Position numbers and translations under genes: made by a program
The notes under the pieces: model-generated
What the model saw: only the letters and a program-made list of their open reading frames with translations
What the model was told of the DNA's origin: nothing
Databases searched by the model: none
Source: Streptomyces sp. BR123
GTDB taxonomy: Bacteria; Actinomycetota; Actinomycetes; Streptomycetales; Streptomycetaceae
Direction of reading: 5' to 3'
Length of the DNA stretch: 51,524 bases
Assembly (NCBI RefSeq): GCF_013401435.1
Contig: NZ_JACBGN010000020.1
Span: forward strand, 1 to 51,524
In this document: piece by piece, positions 10,701 to 17,632 of the stretch
Layout of the letters: every line of letters begins with the position of its first letter
Position numbering within the stretch: the first letter of the stretch is position 1

Positions 10701-10722
10701 CACTAGGAGAACTCTTCCGTGA
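7705..10722 (+). CDS. Type VII secreted polymorphic toxin with C-terminal PD-(D/E)xK-type nuclease-like domain
   Basis: This 1005-aa protein has a modular toxin layout. Residues 1-120 form a helical WXG/LXG-like export domain. Residues 190-350 contain hydrophobic Gly/Ala-rich helices. Around 385-450 there are 7-residue repeats of the type LPxGTxx, possibly a beta-solenoid. Residues 460-715 are a disordered Pro/Gly/Asp/Thr linker that includes a repeated SPSGRPDADGN unit. Residues 715-1005 are the variable tip. The tip has D896-Q-V-W, then E910-G-K912, the D...ExK spacing of restriction-endonuclease-fold nucleases, so the likely target is DNA or RNA. There is no signal peptide, as expected for ESX export. 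Its stop overlaps the start of an Imm49 gene, typical of toxin-immunity pairs. The nuclease call rests on the motif alone. Confidence 0.85.
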   Translation: MSDKDPVDPVEVPVFTGNLVELDIQIKAISSGGTAVSTKAGDVHSSFGGLQAFYRAPEADQLFATTKPVSDLGLKLSTDMGTIAGALRAYARDVEPLKKKLENLKKEAGTFLLKVADDEKWREDGDLIDENLERRNKIAEVWAEFQAVERTAHAKIVALVGGKPLRVNDGSNAADMYGYDGEALKQAKSLPWGDAVEESVPAWQVWEHAWDFGKGVVVDGVWGTLKGLGGLVGLQGWDTFKQSWTGLAKLATGLAITAIPGVGPLFLAAPADKLPSWLRDSRTAMKETGKALLAWDQWGSNPSRAAGAVTFNVLTTVFTGGAGGAVSGAGKAGAVAKALSFAGKAGRAVDPMTYIFKGAGAGFSKIGDVMAALRGMGKGEIPSINIDGAVALPDGAKMLPDGTIHLPSGAAVPEGAIKLPNDTVKLPEGTTTFPPGTVKLPTDGAPQFMDPKGAIYDAKGNVLQRADQAPGDIADAPKADANTASGRADVGASPSGRPDADGNGSPGTAGAAASPSGRPDADGNTPSGRPDSGANAPKADAPKADSPATVKAEERVLVGAGVGGRGDDMFRLSSDMSDPVRTVGDHTPGPRPDTTPGGHAPDNMPRNSADTPSTGGRTDTPTTPGPRTDNPSTGGSGHPDSPAGGTGRTDSASTGGSHPDAPGAGGTHNPGDDAARTGHDAAAAPSGSSATGDAATGGPTSPRKPVERPSFMLDGDNPYGPRGRLTKEQIEQIQVYRANEEPGYRKRYYDKDGHRLRLSNKDESGYAPPQLTKLAPDAPWTPAKSTPEPPEPHYIEDAYQPLGREDVSDPARLNILDGFAHRRQAAIDHDQVVTKWKNSTGSPEAEAAYTVAHTAMGDAAAKFGEAAAEYHFMAEHRPGFVKQELLGPASGADQFDQVWLHPDGRAVIMEGKSSIKTRLGKRDLDPPPPRVPGVKGPSVPQGSKEYLFDIFQEMNKRGEKELVEKLWRARKNGRLEYIVVKGEINTGSYTGLQYRTFDTTRRTLP
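9178..9276 (+). repeat. Direct repeat in the toxin linker
   Basis: A 36-base unit at 9178-9213 recurs at 9241-9276 with no difference seen, coding for A-SPSGRPDADGN. Shorter degenerate versions flank it. It lies in the disordered linker between the export and toxic parts, where recombination with other toxin genes can swap tips. Confidence 0.8.
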
Positions 10723-11579
10723 CCGAAACCGTTGACCGCCATCTTGTGCCCCGCTCTGATGCCGAAGAGTTCGCCGATGGGCTGAGCGAGCAGGTGGCCG
10801 GTTTCGTCGACGACCTCGAAGAGTCGCCGGACATGATCGATTTGGCCTACGGTGCCGCTCTCGTCGCGCTGCAGGCACACTCCGTCGCGGACCCGTCGGC
10901 GGACCGGCTGCAATCCTGGAAAGCCGCGGTGACGGCGATGCAGGTCGGCTCGGCGCTGTTCGCCGTGACCGGCGCGGACGAGGGCACCGTCGAGTGCTTC
11001 ATCAACGGCAGGATGCGGTCGCTGCCGGTGATCGGTCTGCAGCCGTTCGCCCATGCGGGGAACTGGCTGAGCGCCTTCTGGCTGGCCGTCATCTGCCGTG
11101 AGCAGAAGCGGATGATGCAGCTGTGTGAGGTCCCGTTGGAGCGACTGCGCTCGGCGGAGGGCGCGTACGACGACTTCGTCTTCCACTGGATCGATGTCCA
11201 GCAGACCTATTGGCTCCGGCGGCCCGGGCTGGTGGACAAGCTCATGGCTGCGTTCGAGTCCTCGGATCCCGAGGTCGCGCGGAACACTCCGCGCGATGCG
11301 CTGGAGGGTGTGATGTATCCGCCGCTCAACCTCTTCTACCACGTCGTGCGCAAGCACGAGCAGGAGTTCGGGCCGGCGCTGGTGGAGGCCCTGAAGCTGC
11401 ACAAGGCGTACTGGACCCTGGACGACGAGCGGGCGACCGACATCGACGGTGCCCTTCCCCTGGGCCCGCTCGCCATGGCGTGCATGGCCCACGACGGGAA
11501 GTTCCCGATCGACGTGGAATCGCCGTTCCTCCCCAAGTACCTGCTCACGCACGGCTGGCTGGGGGAATTTCCCACGTGA
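10719..11579 (+). CDS. Imm49-family immunity protein (copy 1)
   Basis: This 286-aa soluble helical protein protects the producer from the toxin encoded just upstream. Family features visible are the central FWLAVICRE stretch, the HKAYWTLDD stretch, the LPLGPLAMACMAHD block and the end SPFLPKYLL...GEFPT. The GTG start overlaps the toxin stop (GTGA), so immunity is translationally coupled to the toxin. It shares the whole architecture with the second copy about 400 bases downstream but differs at most positions. Binding to the adjacent nuclease tip is inferred from gene order. Confidence 0.88.
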   Translation: MTETVDRHLVPRSDAEEFADGLSEQVAGFVDDLEESPDMIDLAYGAALVALQAHSVADPSADRLQSWKAAVTAMQVGSALFAVTGADEGTVECFINGRMRSLPVIGLQPFAHAGNWLSAFWLAVICREQKRMMQLCEVPLERLRSAEGAYDDFVFHWIDVQQTYWLRRPGLVDKLMAAFESSDPEVARNTPRDALEGVMYPPLNLFYHVVRKHEQEFGPALVEALKLHKAYWTLDDERATDIDGALPLGPLAMACMAHDGKFPIDVESPFLPKYLLTHGWLGEFPT

Positions 11580-11977
11580 TACCGCGGCAGGCTTCCCTGT
11601 CCACAGCACGGCCGAAGCCACCGCGTCGTCAAAGTCGGTATCGGCTCCGGAGAGGTCGGCAGGGTGGAGCTGTTTGCGTCGTGTGACGGCAACGTGGAAG
11701 CACCGAACCGGCCACAGGATCTTCGTGGTCGTCTGGGGTCCGGAGATCTGAGCCGCCTCCGGAGCAAGTCCCTGGGCCGCCTGGAGGAGCTGGTCGCCGA
11801 GGTCCCCGGTAGCGGAGATGGCAGCGGCCGGCATGATTGCGCAGGCCCAGGCCGGCGCCGGCCGGTAGGAGCCCCCACCACAAGCTCGGCGGCTGGCTTG
11901 GCTGAAGGCTGCCACGATAGACCGCTACTTCACCGTTGAACGGGACGAGCAGTCGACCTGAGCAGGAGGAGTCTTCG
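11580..11977 (+). other. Gap between the two Imm49 genes
   Basis: About 400 bases without a convincing gene; open frames on both strands lack a ribosome site and family resemblance. The first bases after the stop (to 11589) are part of a repeat that recurs at 12876-12929. A ribosome site (GGAGGAG, about 11965-11971) lies at the right edge. It may hold debris of a former toxin tip, but no residues are recognisable. Confidence 0.5.
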
Positions 11978-12832
11978 GTGACCGTCATCGTGAGTCGGCA
12001 CTTCACCGCCGGTGTCACGGAAGAGGAATGGGCCGAGCACCTCGGAAAGTCCCTCTACCAGGACATCGACAGGCTGGCGCAGTATCCGGATTGGGTGCAC
12101 GTGGTCTTCAATGACGCCCTTCTGCACCTTGGTGCGCGATGCACCGTCGACCCGAGTGCGGAGAGGTTGGAGACGCGGGAGGCGGTCGTCAACGCGCTCC
12201 AGTTGGGCTCGGCCGTGTTCGCCACCGTGACTGCCGACGAGGGCACGGTGGAGTGCCGTATCAACCGCGAGGTGCGGACGCTCCCGGCCGGCGGTCCGGC
12301 GAGCTTCGCAGACCTCGGGATGTGGCTGACCACGTTCTGGCTCGCCATGGTCTGCCGTGACCGGGAGCGGCTGACCCAGCTGGCCCAGGTCCCGCTCGAC
12401 CGTATCGCGGCCGACGGCTACGACGCCTACGCCCGGCACTGGGTGGACGCCCTGCAGACCTACTGGCTGCAGGGCCCCGATCTGGTGGAGAAGCTCACCC
12501 TCGCCGTCGAGACCTCGCATCCCGACGTCGCGTCGTTCACGCCGCGCAGCCTGCTGCAGGCCGTTCTCGCGCCGCCCATCAACCTCTTCTACCTGCTGAT
12601 CACCAACAACCCTGCCGGCTTCAACGAGTTCCTCGCCCGGTCCCTCGAACTCCACAAGGCGTACTGGACCGTCGACGAAGACCGCGCGGAGAAGCCCGAC
12701 GGGCACCTCGCCCTGGCCCCCCTCGCTCTCGCCTGTCACGCGTACGACGGCGGCATGGCGATCGAAGTCGAATCCGGATACCTCCCGCACCACCTGCTCA
12801 CCCGCGACTGGATCGCCGAGTTTCCGACCTGA
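11978..12832 (+). CDS. Imm49-family immunity protein (copy 2, diverged)
   Basis: The GTG at 11978 follows a strong GGAGGAG site by about seven bases and gives 284 aa; an earlier ATG at 11936 has no such site. The order of conserved blocks matches copy 1: FWLAMVCRD, ELHKAYWTVDED, LALAPLALACHAYDG, ESGYLPHHLL and EFPT at the end. Overall divergence suggests specificity for a different toxin variant rather than a recent duplication. No toxin gene lies beside it, so it is an orphan immunity gene, as often found downstream of polymorphic toxin loci. Confidence 0.87.
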   Translation: MTVIVSRHFTAGVTEEEWAEHLGKSLYQDIDRLAQYPDWVHVVFNDALLHLGARCTVDPSAERLETREAVVNALQLGSAVFATVTADEGTVECRINREVRTLPAGGPASFADLGMWLTTFWLAMVCRDRERLTQLAQVPLDRIAADGYDAYARHWVDALQTYWLQGPDLVEKLTLAVETSHPDVASFTPRSLLQAVLAPPINLFYLLITNNPAGFNEFLARSLELHKAYWTVDEDRAEKPDGHLALAPLALACHAYDGGMAIEVESGYLPHHLLTRDWIAEFPT

Positions 12833-12875
12833 TCAGCGGCGACTCCGCGTGGACGCCGCCCGGTCTGCCGGGCGC

Positions 12876-12929
12876 AGTACCTGCTCACGCACGGCTGGCT
12901 GAGAGAATTCCCCACGTGATACCGCGGCA
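12876..12929 (+). pseudogene. 3' tail of a third Imm49 gene
   Basis: These 54 bases match 11536-11589 (end of Imm49 copy 1 plus ten bases after its stop) at 51 positions. They encode YLLTHGWLREFPT and a stop, against YLLTHGWLGEFPT in copy 1. Nothing upstream of 12876 continues the similarity, so this is a truncated remnant left by recombination in the immunity array. Confidence 0.85.
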
Positions 12930-13020
12930 CCGCGATCGTCGGTTCTTGCGGATCGGAAAAGACCACAGTGTTCTCTCTGATCCAGCGCTTCTACGGGAAG
13001 GACGCGGGCAGCATCCGCCT
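12929..13020 (+). pseudogene. Fragment of an ABC-transporter ATP-binding domain
   Basis: Translation from 12929 gives TAIVGSCGSEKTT followed by VFSLIQRFYGKDAGSIRL. This is the Walker A region and following helix of an ABC-exporter nucleotide-binding domain (usual form VAIVGPSGSGKTT...LIxRFYxPDxGxI). The P-loop is damaged: Gly before Lys is Glu. Only about 30 residues remain. It begins exactly where the Imm49 tail repeat ends and stays in frame with the gene at 13085 without a stop. Confidence 0.75.
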
Positions 13021-13084
13021 CCTGCCCGGCCGCCGGACCCCCGGCGATGCACCACCAGTCCCACCCGCCCCGAAGGACCCGAGC

Positions 13085-13603
13085 ATGAACGAGTCAGACC
13101 GGAACCCGACCTCGATCGAGGACACCCGTTTCGGCGGGATCACCGTCCACCAGGACGGCCAGGACCGCCTTGAGGTCGACGGTGAGGGGATCCCCCGTGT
13201 GGTCCTGGAGCGGGACCCCGAGTCGGAAGCGGACGCGCAGATCGCCATCGGCACCCGCGACCCCGCCTTCCTCACCCTGCGGATCGACGGCCGGGAAGCG
13301 GAGCTGAAGCCGGCCAAGGGCGGCCTGAGCAGGCGTTCGTACCGGGTGGACGTGGAGTTCGAGGGAGTGGGCTACCGCCTGGTCCCGGACTCGATCCCCA
13401 GCAGCCGGCTGACCCGCGACGGCGTGCACATCGGTGACTTCTCCTCCGACGGCGACGAGCTGGTCCTCGCGGAGTGGCGGGAGGACGTCGAGGTCCGGCC
13501 GCTGGACGCGTCGATCGGCTACGCCCTGGCGTCGGCCTTCGGCACCGGCGGCCAGCCCATGTGGATGATGATCGTGGACGGCGTCAGCAGCGCGCTGCCC
13601 TAG
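13085..13603 (+). CDS. Conserved hypothetical protein
   Basis: This 172-aa protein starts MNESDRNPTSIEDTRF. It is soluble, acidic and predicted mostly beta, with no signal peptide, membrane segment or catalytic motif that I recognise. It ends in a more hydrophobic GYALASAFGTGGQPMWMMI stretch. The frame is open upstream to 12929 through the ABC fragment, but the ATG at 13085, just after an AAGGACCCGAGC stretch, looks like the natural start. It is convergent with the gene at 13704. A link to the toxin locus is possible but not shown. Confidence 0.65.
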   Translation: MNESDRNPTSIEDTRFGGITVHQDGQDRLEVDGEGIPRVVLERDPESEADAQIAIGTRDPAFLTLRIDGREAELKPAKGGLSRRSYRVDVEFEGVGYRLVPDSIPSSRLTRDGVHIGDFSSDGDELVLAEWREDVEVRPLDASIGYALASAFGTGGQPMWMMIVDGVSSALP

Positions 13604-13703
13604 CCGCCCGCGGGTCGGCGTTCGCCGGCGTGCACGCCGCGGTGCCGGTCGAGCTGGCGGCGCCGCATGGGCAGTGCCTCCCCGAACGAGGCGCCCGACC
13701 GCG

Positions 13704-14114
13704 TCAGGGCAGGGTCGGCTCCGGGGTGAGCGACAGGCGGGTCACCGTGCCCGACTCGTTGATCAGCAGCTCCAGGACGTAGTCCTCGTACCAGCGGAGC
13801 TGGCCGATGACCCCCACCGTGTCGGAATGCGCGGCGAGGAGCTCCACCAGGGCGTCCACGTCCGGCATGAGTTCTGCGTGGACCTCCTGCCGTGCCGTCA
13901 GTGACCACCCGGTCTCCGTCCGGGCCAGCTCGGCCACGCACACACCGCCGATGCGGTACGCCGGCCCGCGCTCCGCGAGCAGGGGGTACATGTCGAACCC
14001 GTCGTCCGACGTAGGCTCTCCTTCGCCGAGGTGTCGGCGCAGGACGGCGAGCACCGGGTCCGGTACGGACTCCCGTAGGTCAAGGGCCAGGTCAAGGGCA
14101 TACAGGTCAGCCAT
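13704..14114 (-). CDS. Conserved hypothetical protein
   Basis: This 136-aa acidic soluble protein begins MADLYALDLALDLRES. It has an alternating pattern suggesting a small alpha/beta fold and no recognised motif. It carries no signal peptide or membrane helix. It stands alone on the minus strand, convergent with 13085-13603, with about 430 bases before the divergent RNHCP genes. Function unknown. Confidence 0.6.
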   Translation of the reverse strand: MADLYALDLALDLRESVPDPVLAVLRRHLGEGEPTSDDGFDMYPLLAERGPAYRIGGVCVAELARTETGWSLTARQEVHAELMPDVDALVELLAAHSDTVGVIGQLRWYEDYVLELLINESGTVTRLSLTPEPTLP

Positions 14115-14337
14115 GCCCGGAGTCTAGAGCGCACATGTGACGGCCGCCCGTGACGGCCGCCCGGAGGGGACGACTGCGAGGACGCAGGTCGCCGACCGGG
14201 GCCTGTGGCGCAGAGCGGCTCGTCGTCGGCCGGCAGCACGCCGGATAATGCGTTGACGCCCCCGGAGGGCGCCCCGCTAGCCTGATGGCGTCGTTCTGTT
14301 TCGTTCTGGGCCCTTGTGCCCTGGAAAAGGGTGTTTG

Positions 14338-14379
14338 ATGACCCGGCCCGCGCCGAGTGCGCCTCGCCGTACCGCGTAA
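14338..14379 (+). promoter_or_regulatory. Possible 13-codon leader peptide ahead of the RNHCP genes
   Basis: An ATG preceded by an AAAAGGG site opens a 13-codon reading frame (MTRPAPSAPRRTA, then TAA), followed by GC-rich sequence able to form hairpins and by the first RNHCP gene 165 bases later. A short upstream frame with Arg-Arg near its end is compatible with attenuation sensing ribosome stalling. This is a suggestion from layout only. The rest of 14115-14544 holds nothing else recognisable. Confidence 0.3.
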
Positions 14380-14544
14380 CCGTCCGCCGCCTTGCGCCGC
14401 CCATTTCTCCGGGCCGCTGCCGGACGTGTCCTCCGGTGCCCTGACCTGCCCGTTCGCCGCCGCATGGCGCTTCCGGGCTCTCTGACGAGGCCACTCGGCC
14501 TGCTCTTGCTGTCATGACCGACTTCCCAGCAAGGAGCACCCCGG

Positions 14545-14934
14545 GTGTCCAGCCACACCGATCACACCGATCACACCGATCACACCGCCAACACTCTCCG
14601 CCTCGACACCTTCGCCTGCGCCTGGTGCGGCCTGACCGTGTCCGCGTACGCCGCCGACGGCGCACCGCGCAACCACTGCCCGTCCTGCATGCATTCCCGG
14701 CACGTCCTCGACCACGTCGAGGGCGGTCCGAGCGACTGCGAGGGCCGGATGTCCCCGATCGCCGTCGCCGTGCTCCGCACCGGTGACTGGATGGTGATCC
14801 ACCGCTGCGTGCGCTGCGACGAGCTCACCTCGAACCCGGTCTGCGCCGACGACAACCAGCTCGTCCTGATGCGCATGGCAGTCCGCCCGCTGGCCCAACC
14901 CCCCTTCCCGCTCGAAGCGTTCGGAACCCTCTGA
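14545..14934 (+). CDS. RNHCP-domain zinc-binding protein (copy 1)
   Basis: This 129-aa protein has the RNHCP signature: CAWCG near the N-terminus, RNHCPSCMHSRHV in the middle and CVRCDELT later, giving Cys/His sets for one or two zinc ions. The GTG follows AAGGAG (14531-14536) by eight bases. The N-terminus carries a tandem HTDHTDHTD stretch that could bind metal but looks like a simple-repeat expansion. The family is widespread in actinobacteria and its function is not established. It is followed 26 bases later by a paralogue, so the two form an operon. Confidence 0.85.
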   Translation: MSSHTDHTDHTDHTANTLRLDTFACAWCGLTVSAYAADGAPRNHCPSCMHSRHVLDHVEGGPSDCEGRMSPIAVAVLRTGDWMVIHRCVRCDELTSNPVCADDNQLVLMRMAVRPLAQPPFPLEAFGTL

Positions 14935-14960
14935 CGCCCGACAGCAGAAGGAGCACCGCC

Positions 14961-15428
14961 ATGTCACGCACCACAAACAGCGGCCGCGGGCGGCGGCGCC
15001 CGCAGCGGCACAAGGACGTCCTGCACACCCAGGGCGGGCACCGGGCCAACGACTTCCGGTGCACGTCCTGCCGGCTCGATGTCTCCCTGGACGCACCCGG
15101 CACCGCGCACCGCAACCACTGCCCCAACTGCCTGGCCAGCCTGCACGTCGACCGGAAGATCCCCGGCGACCGCGACGCCGACTGCCGCGGCCGGATGGAG
15201 GCGCTGGGCATGTCCGTCCGCCCGGACGGCGAGTGGCTGATCATCCACCAGTGCGCCTCCTGCGGCGAGCTCAGCGCCAACCGCATCGCCGGTGACGACA
15301 ACCCGCTCGCCCTGGTCCGCCTCGCCCTCAGACCCCTCGCCGACCCCGAGGCCGCCGCCCGCGCCCTGCTCACCCTGTGCCCCGGGCGCGCGCCCAACCG
15401 ACGACGTCCACCGCAACGGGAAGAGTGA
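14961..15428 (+). CDS. RNHCP-domain zinc-binding protein (copy 2)
   Basis: This 155-aa paralogue has the fuller family pattern: CTSCRLDVS, RNHCPNCLASLHVD, PGDRDADCRGRM and CASCGELSANR. The basic N-terminal extension (RGRRRPQRHK) could contact nucleic acid. An AGAAGGAG site precedes the ATG. Tandem RNHCP paralogues suggest distinct partners or zinc affinity; function unknown. The gene ends before a perfect hairpin shared with the convergent nuclease gene. Confidence 0.88.
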   Translation: MSRTTNSGRGRRRPQRHKDVLHTQGGHRANDFRCTSCRLDVSLDAPGTAHRNHCPNCLASLHVDRKIPGDRDADCRGRMEALGMSVRPDGEWLIIHQCASCGELSANRIAGDDNPLALVRLALRPLADPEAAARALLTLCPGRAPNRRRPPQREE

Positions 15429-15532
15429 GAAGACGTGACCGCGATCGAACGCCTATGGGAAGGCCTCCCTCGCTCACCTTGAAACCCTTGGCCTGGACTG
15501 AACCCACGGGCCGCAGCGAAGTTTCCACGCCG

Positions 15533-15562
15533 GGGGGTGGTGCAGCGTGCTGCACCACCCCC
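15533..15562. terminator. Bidirectional hairpin terminator
   Basis: A perfect 14-base inverted repeat (arms 15533-15546 and 15549-15562, two bases between) lies between convergent genes ending at 15428 and 15618. There is no U-tract on either side, as is common in Streptomyces. Confidence 0.75.
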
Positions 15563-15617
15563 GCAGACGCCTTCCCGCCAGCTGCGGTCCAGGGGACAGC
15601 TGGGCCGTTCCCGGAGG

Positions 15618-16322
15618 TCAGGACAGCGATGTGGGCTTTCGGGGCGGCGGGACGGCACGAAGGAGCTCCCACAACGGGCGGGAGCCGCCCGCCCATTGGG
15701 CGAGGAGCTTGCGGTCGACCAGGTGCAGGCGCTGGGACTTGGCGAAGTCGAGGGCCGGTGCGGAGAAGCGGCCGTTGGTGAGCATGACGAGGACGTCTCC
15801 GCCGTGTATCTGGCGGCCGGTGCCGTTGAGGACCTGGAGGTCGGGGGTGCCGACGGCGGAGCCCGACCAGCCGGCCTTGCGGTGCTTGCACTGGATCACC
15901 CAGAGCCGGCCGAAGGGGTCGGTCGCCTTCACGTCCGCCCCGTTGTCGCCGCGCCCGCCGACCTGCTGCGCGTCGTCGCATCCGTCGCGGCGCATCAGGT
16001 CGCGTACGGCGAACTCGAACTGGCGGTGGTGGAGGCCGTCGAGCTGCTCGACCGCGTACCGAAGCCCCTGAGCCCGGACCTGGTCCCACCGCGCGGCCTC
16101 GTGGCGCCGGTGCAGCCACACAGCGCCTGCACCAGCCGCTGCCAGGAGGAGGAGAGCGACGACCCAGGGATGCGCGGCCAGCCACGACAGCACCGCCAGC
16201 ACCAGACTCAAGGCCATCGCCGCGGCCAGCGCGAGCATCCACAGGTCGACCGGCACCGGGCCCTTGCGCCGCCGTGGACGGCGCCCTGCGCCCGTGCGGC
16301 GTCGGGCCGGACGGCGGCTCAC
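15618..16322 (-). CDS. Membrane-anchored Mrr-type restriction endonuclease
   Basis: This 234-aa protein starts at a GTG overlapping the upstream stop (GTGA at 16319-16322). A basic N-terminus (SRRPARRR) precedes two hydrophobic helices, roughly residues 27-65. The C-terminal part is an Mrr-like PD-(D/E)xK domain: FEFAVRDLMRRDG, GGRGDNGADVKAT with the metal-binding Asp, and VIQCKHRK, where QxK replaces ExK as in Mrr/type IV enzymes. The family cleaves modified or foreign DNA. The membrane anchor places the nuclease at the inner face of the membrane, fitting defence against entering DNA; this is inference. No methyltransferase or specificity subunit lies nearby. Confidence 0.85.
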   Translation of the reverse strand: MSRRPARRRTGAGRRPRRRKGPVPVDLWMLALAAAMALSLVLAVLSWLAAHPWVVALLLLAAAGAGAVWLHRRHEAARWDQVRAQGLRYAVEQLDGLHHRQFEFAVRDLMRRDGCDDAQQVGGRGDNGADVKATDPFGRLWVIQCKHRKAGWSGSAVGTPDLQVLNGTGRQIHGGDVLVMLTNGRFSAPALDFAKSQRLHLVDRKLLAQWAGGSRPLWELLRAVPPPRKPTSLS

Positions 16323-16621
16323 CGCCCGCTCCCCGAGCCGGGGAGGAAGATCGGGTACGAGACCGTCGGCGTCGGCCGCACGGCCGGCTTGTCCCACCCC
16401 GGCCACTTGATCGGGTACACCGTGGTCGCCCGGGGCCGAGGTAACCGCTCCTGCCCCTGCTGCGCGCCGGTGGCAGTCGTCGTGGTGCCGCTGCCGAAGA
16501 CGAACACTCCGGCGACGACCACCCCCAGGATCGCCGTCTCCCGGCGCGCACCCGCGGGGAGGCGGGTATGCCTCCCGACCACGGTGCCGTCCGCCTTCAC
16601 GTACTCCTCGATCACGGGCAC
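16319..16621 (-). CDS. Small single-pass membrane protein coupled to the Mrr nuclease
   Basis: The GTG at 16621 follows a GAGGGGG site and gives about 100 aa. Residues 1-30 are polar (VIEEYVKADGTVVGRH), followed by one hydrophobic helix (ILGVVVAGVFVFG) and a Pro/Trp/Tyr-rich tail with two near-repeats, TVYPIKWPGW and TVSYPIFLPG. Its stop overlaps the nuclease start, so the two are translated together and probably meet in the membrane. I do not recognise the family. Confidence 0.65.
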   Translation of the reverse strand: MPVIEEYVKADGTVVGRHTRLPAGARRETAILGVVVAGVFVFGSGTTTTATGAQQGQERLPRPRATTVYPIKWPGWDKPAVRPTPTVSYPIFLPGSGSGR

Positions 16622-16789
16622 TGCTGCGTCCCCCTCGTCAGTCGCGCTACGCCTCCCTGCGTAACCGGCCCATGAAAGCACCCGGCACTGACAATGCGTC
16701 ACCCCGCGATCACCATTCGCGATCTCCGGCTGTCCGTGCCGCGCCCCCTTGGCGGGCATGGATCACGTGGCCGGCAGGCGATCCCGACG

Positions 16790-16977
16790 CCGCCGAGAAC
16801 GCGGTTGCCGGCCCGCTCGAACAGGCCCAGGCCTCCGGCCTGGCCGATCCCGGCATCGACGCGCGAACGGAAGTGATCAGCCTGCTCGCGATGGCGGCGA
16901 CCATGGGCACCGGCATCCTGGTGCGCCAGCGGGGACCGGAATCGGCGACCGCCGTGCTCCGCCTCGCCCGACTCGCG
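16790..16977 (+). pseudogene. Fragment of a TetR-family regulator (C-terminal ligand domain)
   Basis: In the frame of 16672 the residues from AENAVAGPLEQAQASG through DPGIDARTEVISLLAMA, MGTGILVRQR and SATAVLRLARL match the last two helices of streptomycete TetR regulators. No helix-turn-helix part is present upstream, and the frame runs on into unrelated sequence, so this is a remnant. Confidence 0.65.
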
Positions 16978-17084
16978 AAAGCCGGCCTGCCGCGCTTCGC
17001 AGACCTCTTGACCACCTCGGACCTTTCACGAGGTGATGCGGGCGCAGATGGTGCGCAGATGGTGCGAGACGCCGAGAAAGGTGA

Positions 17085-17213
17085 GACGACATCGTCCTCC
17101 TCACCCGCGATGGCAAGGGCCACCTCGCCGTCTTGCTGGTGCCACCCGGCACCGCACCCGACGCCGCGCCAACCGCCATGACCCGCGCGGCCCGCGCCGA
17201 CGACGCCACGCGA
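17085..17213 (+). pseudogene. Fragment of a DUF5994-family gene (C-terminal part)
   Basis: Translation from 17085, just after a TGA, gives DDIVLLTRDGKGHLAVLLV followed by PPGTAPDAAPTAMTRAARAD. This is close to the end of the intact protein at 22828-23325 (PPGTAPDAARTAMARAVRAD). The first two thirds are missing. It sits directly beyond the TetR fragment, so several genes were broken here. Confidence 0.8.
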
Positions 17214-17263
17214 ATGGTTCATGCTCCCGCCCGGACGGTGGTGAACGGGGACGGCGCCCCCGT

Positions 17264-17605
17264 TCAGTCCGCGGGCGGTTGCGCGGGCGTTTCGGCTGCG
17301 CGGCGGTACTCGGCGTTGATGCGCTGGGCCTCCTCGAGCTGGTCCTCGAGGATGATGATGCGGCAGGCGGCCTCGATGGGGGTGCCCTGGTCGACGAGCT
17401 CCCGGGCCCGGGCGGCGATGCGCAGCTGGTAGCGGGAGTAGCGGCGGTGTCCGCCCTCGGAGCGGAGCGGCGTGATCAGGCGGGCTTCGCCGATCGCGCG
17501 GAGGAAGCCCTGGGTGGTGCCGAGGATGGCGGCGGCCCGGCCCATCGTGTACGCGGGGTAGTCGTCGTCGTCGAGACGATCGTCGAACGAGTTGTGTGCT
17601 GTCAT
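17264..17605 (-). CDS. MerR-family transcriptional regulator
   Basis: The ATG at 17605 follows an AGAGAGG site and gives 113 aa; an ATG eight codons earlier lacks one. Residues 20-60 hold a MerR winged helix: YTMGRAAAILG, then TPLRSEGGHRRYSRYQL, the typical wing. Residues 75-105 form a helix for dimerisation. No metal-binding cysteines are present. The N-terminus is acidic (DDRLDDDDY). A 32-base palindrome lies 28 bases upstream of the start and could be an autoregulatory operator. Next genes on this strand are of cold-shock type, a possible target set; that is inference. Confidence 0.88.
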   Translation of the reverse strand: MTAHNSFDDRLDDDDYPAYTMGRAAAILGTTQGFLRAIGEARLITPLRSEGGHRRYSRYQLRIAARARELVDQGTPIEAACRIIILEDQLEEAQRINAEYRRAAETPAQPPAD

Positions 17606-17632
17606 CTGCACCTCTCTCACGAAACGCATTGA

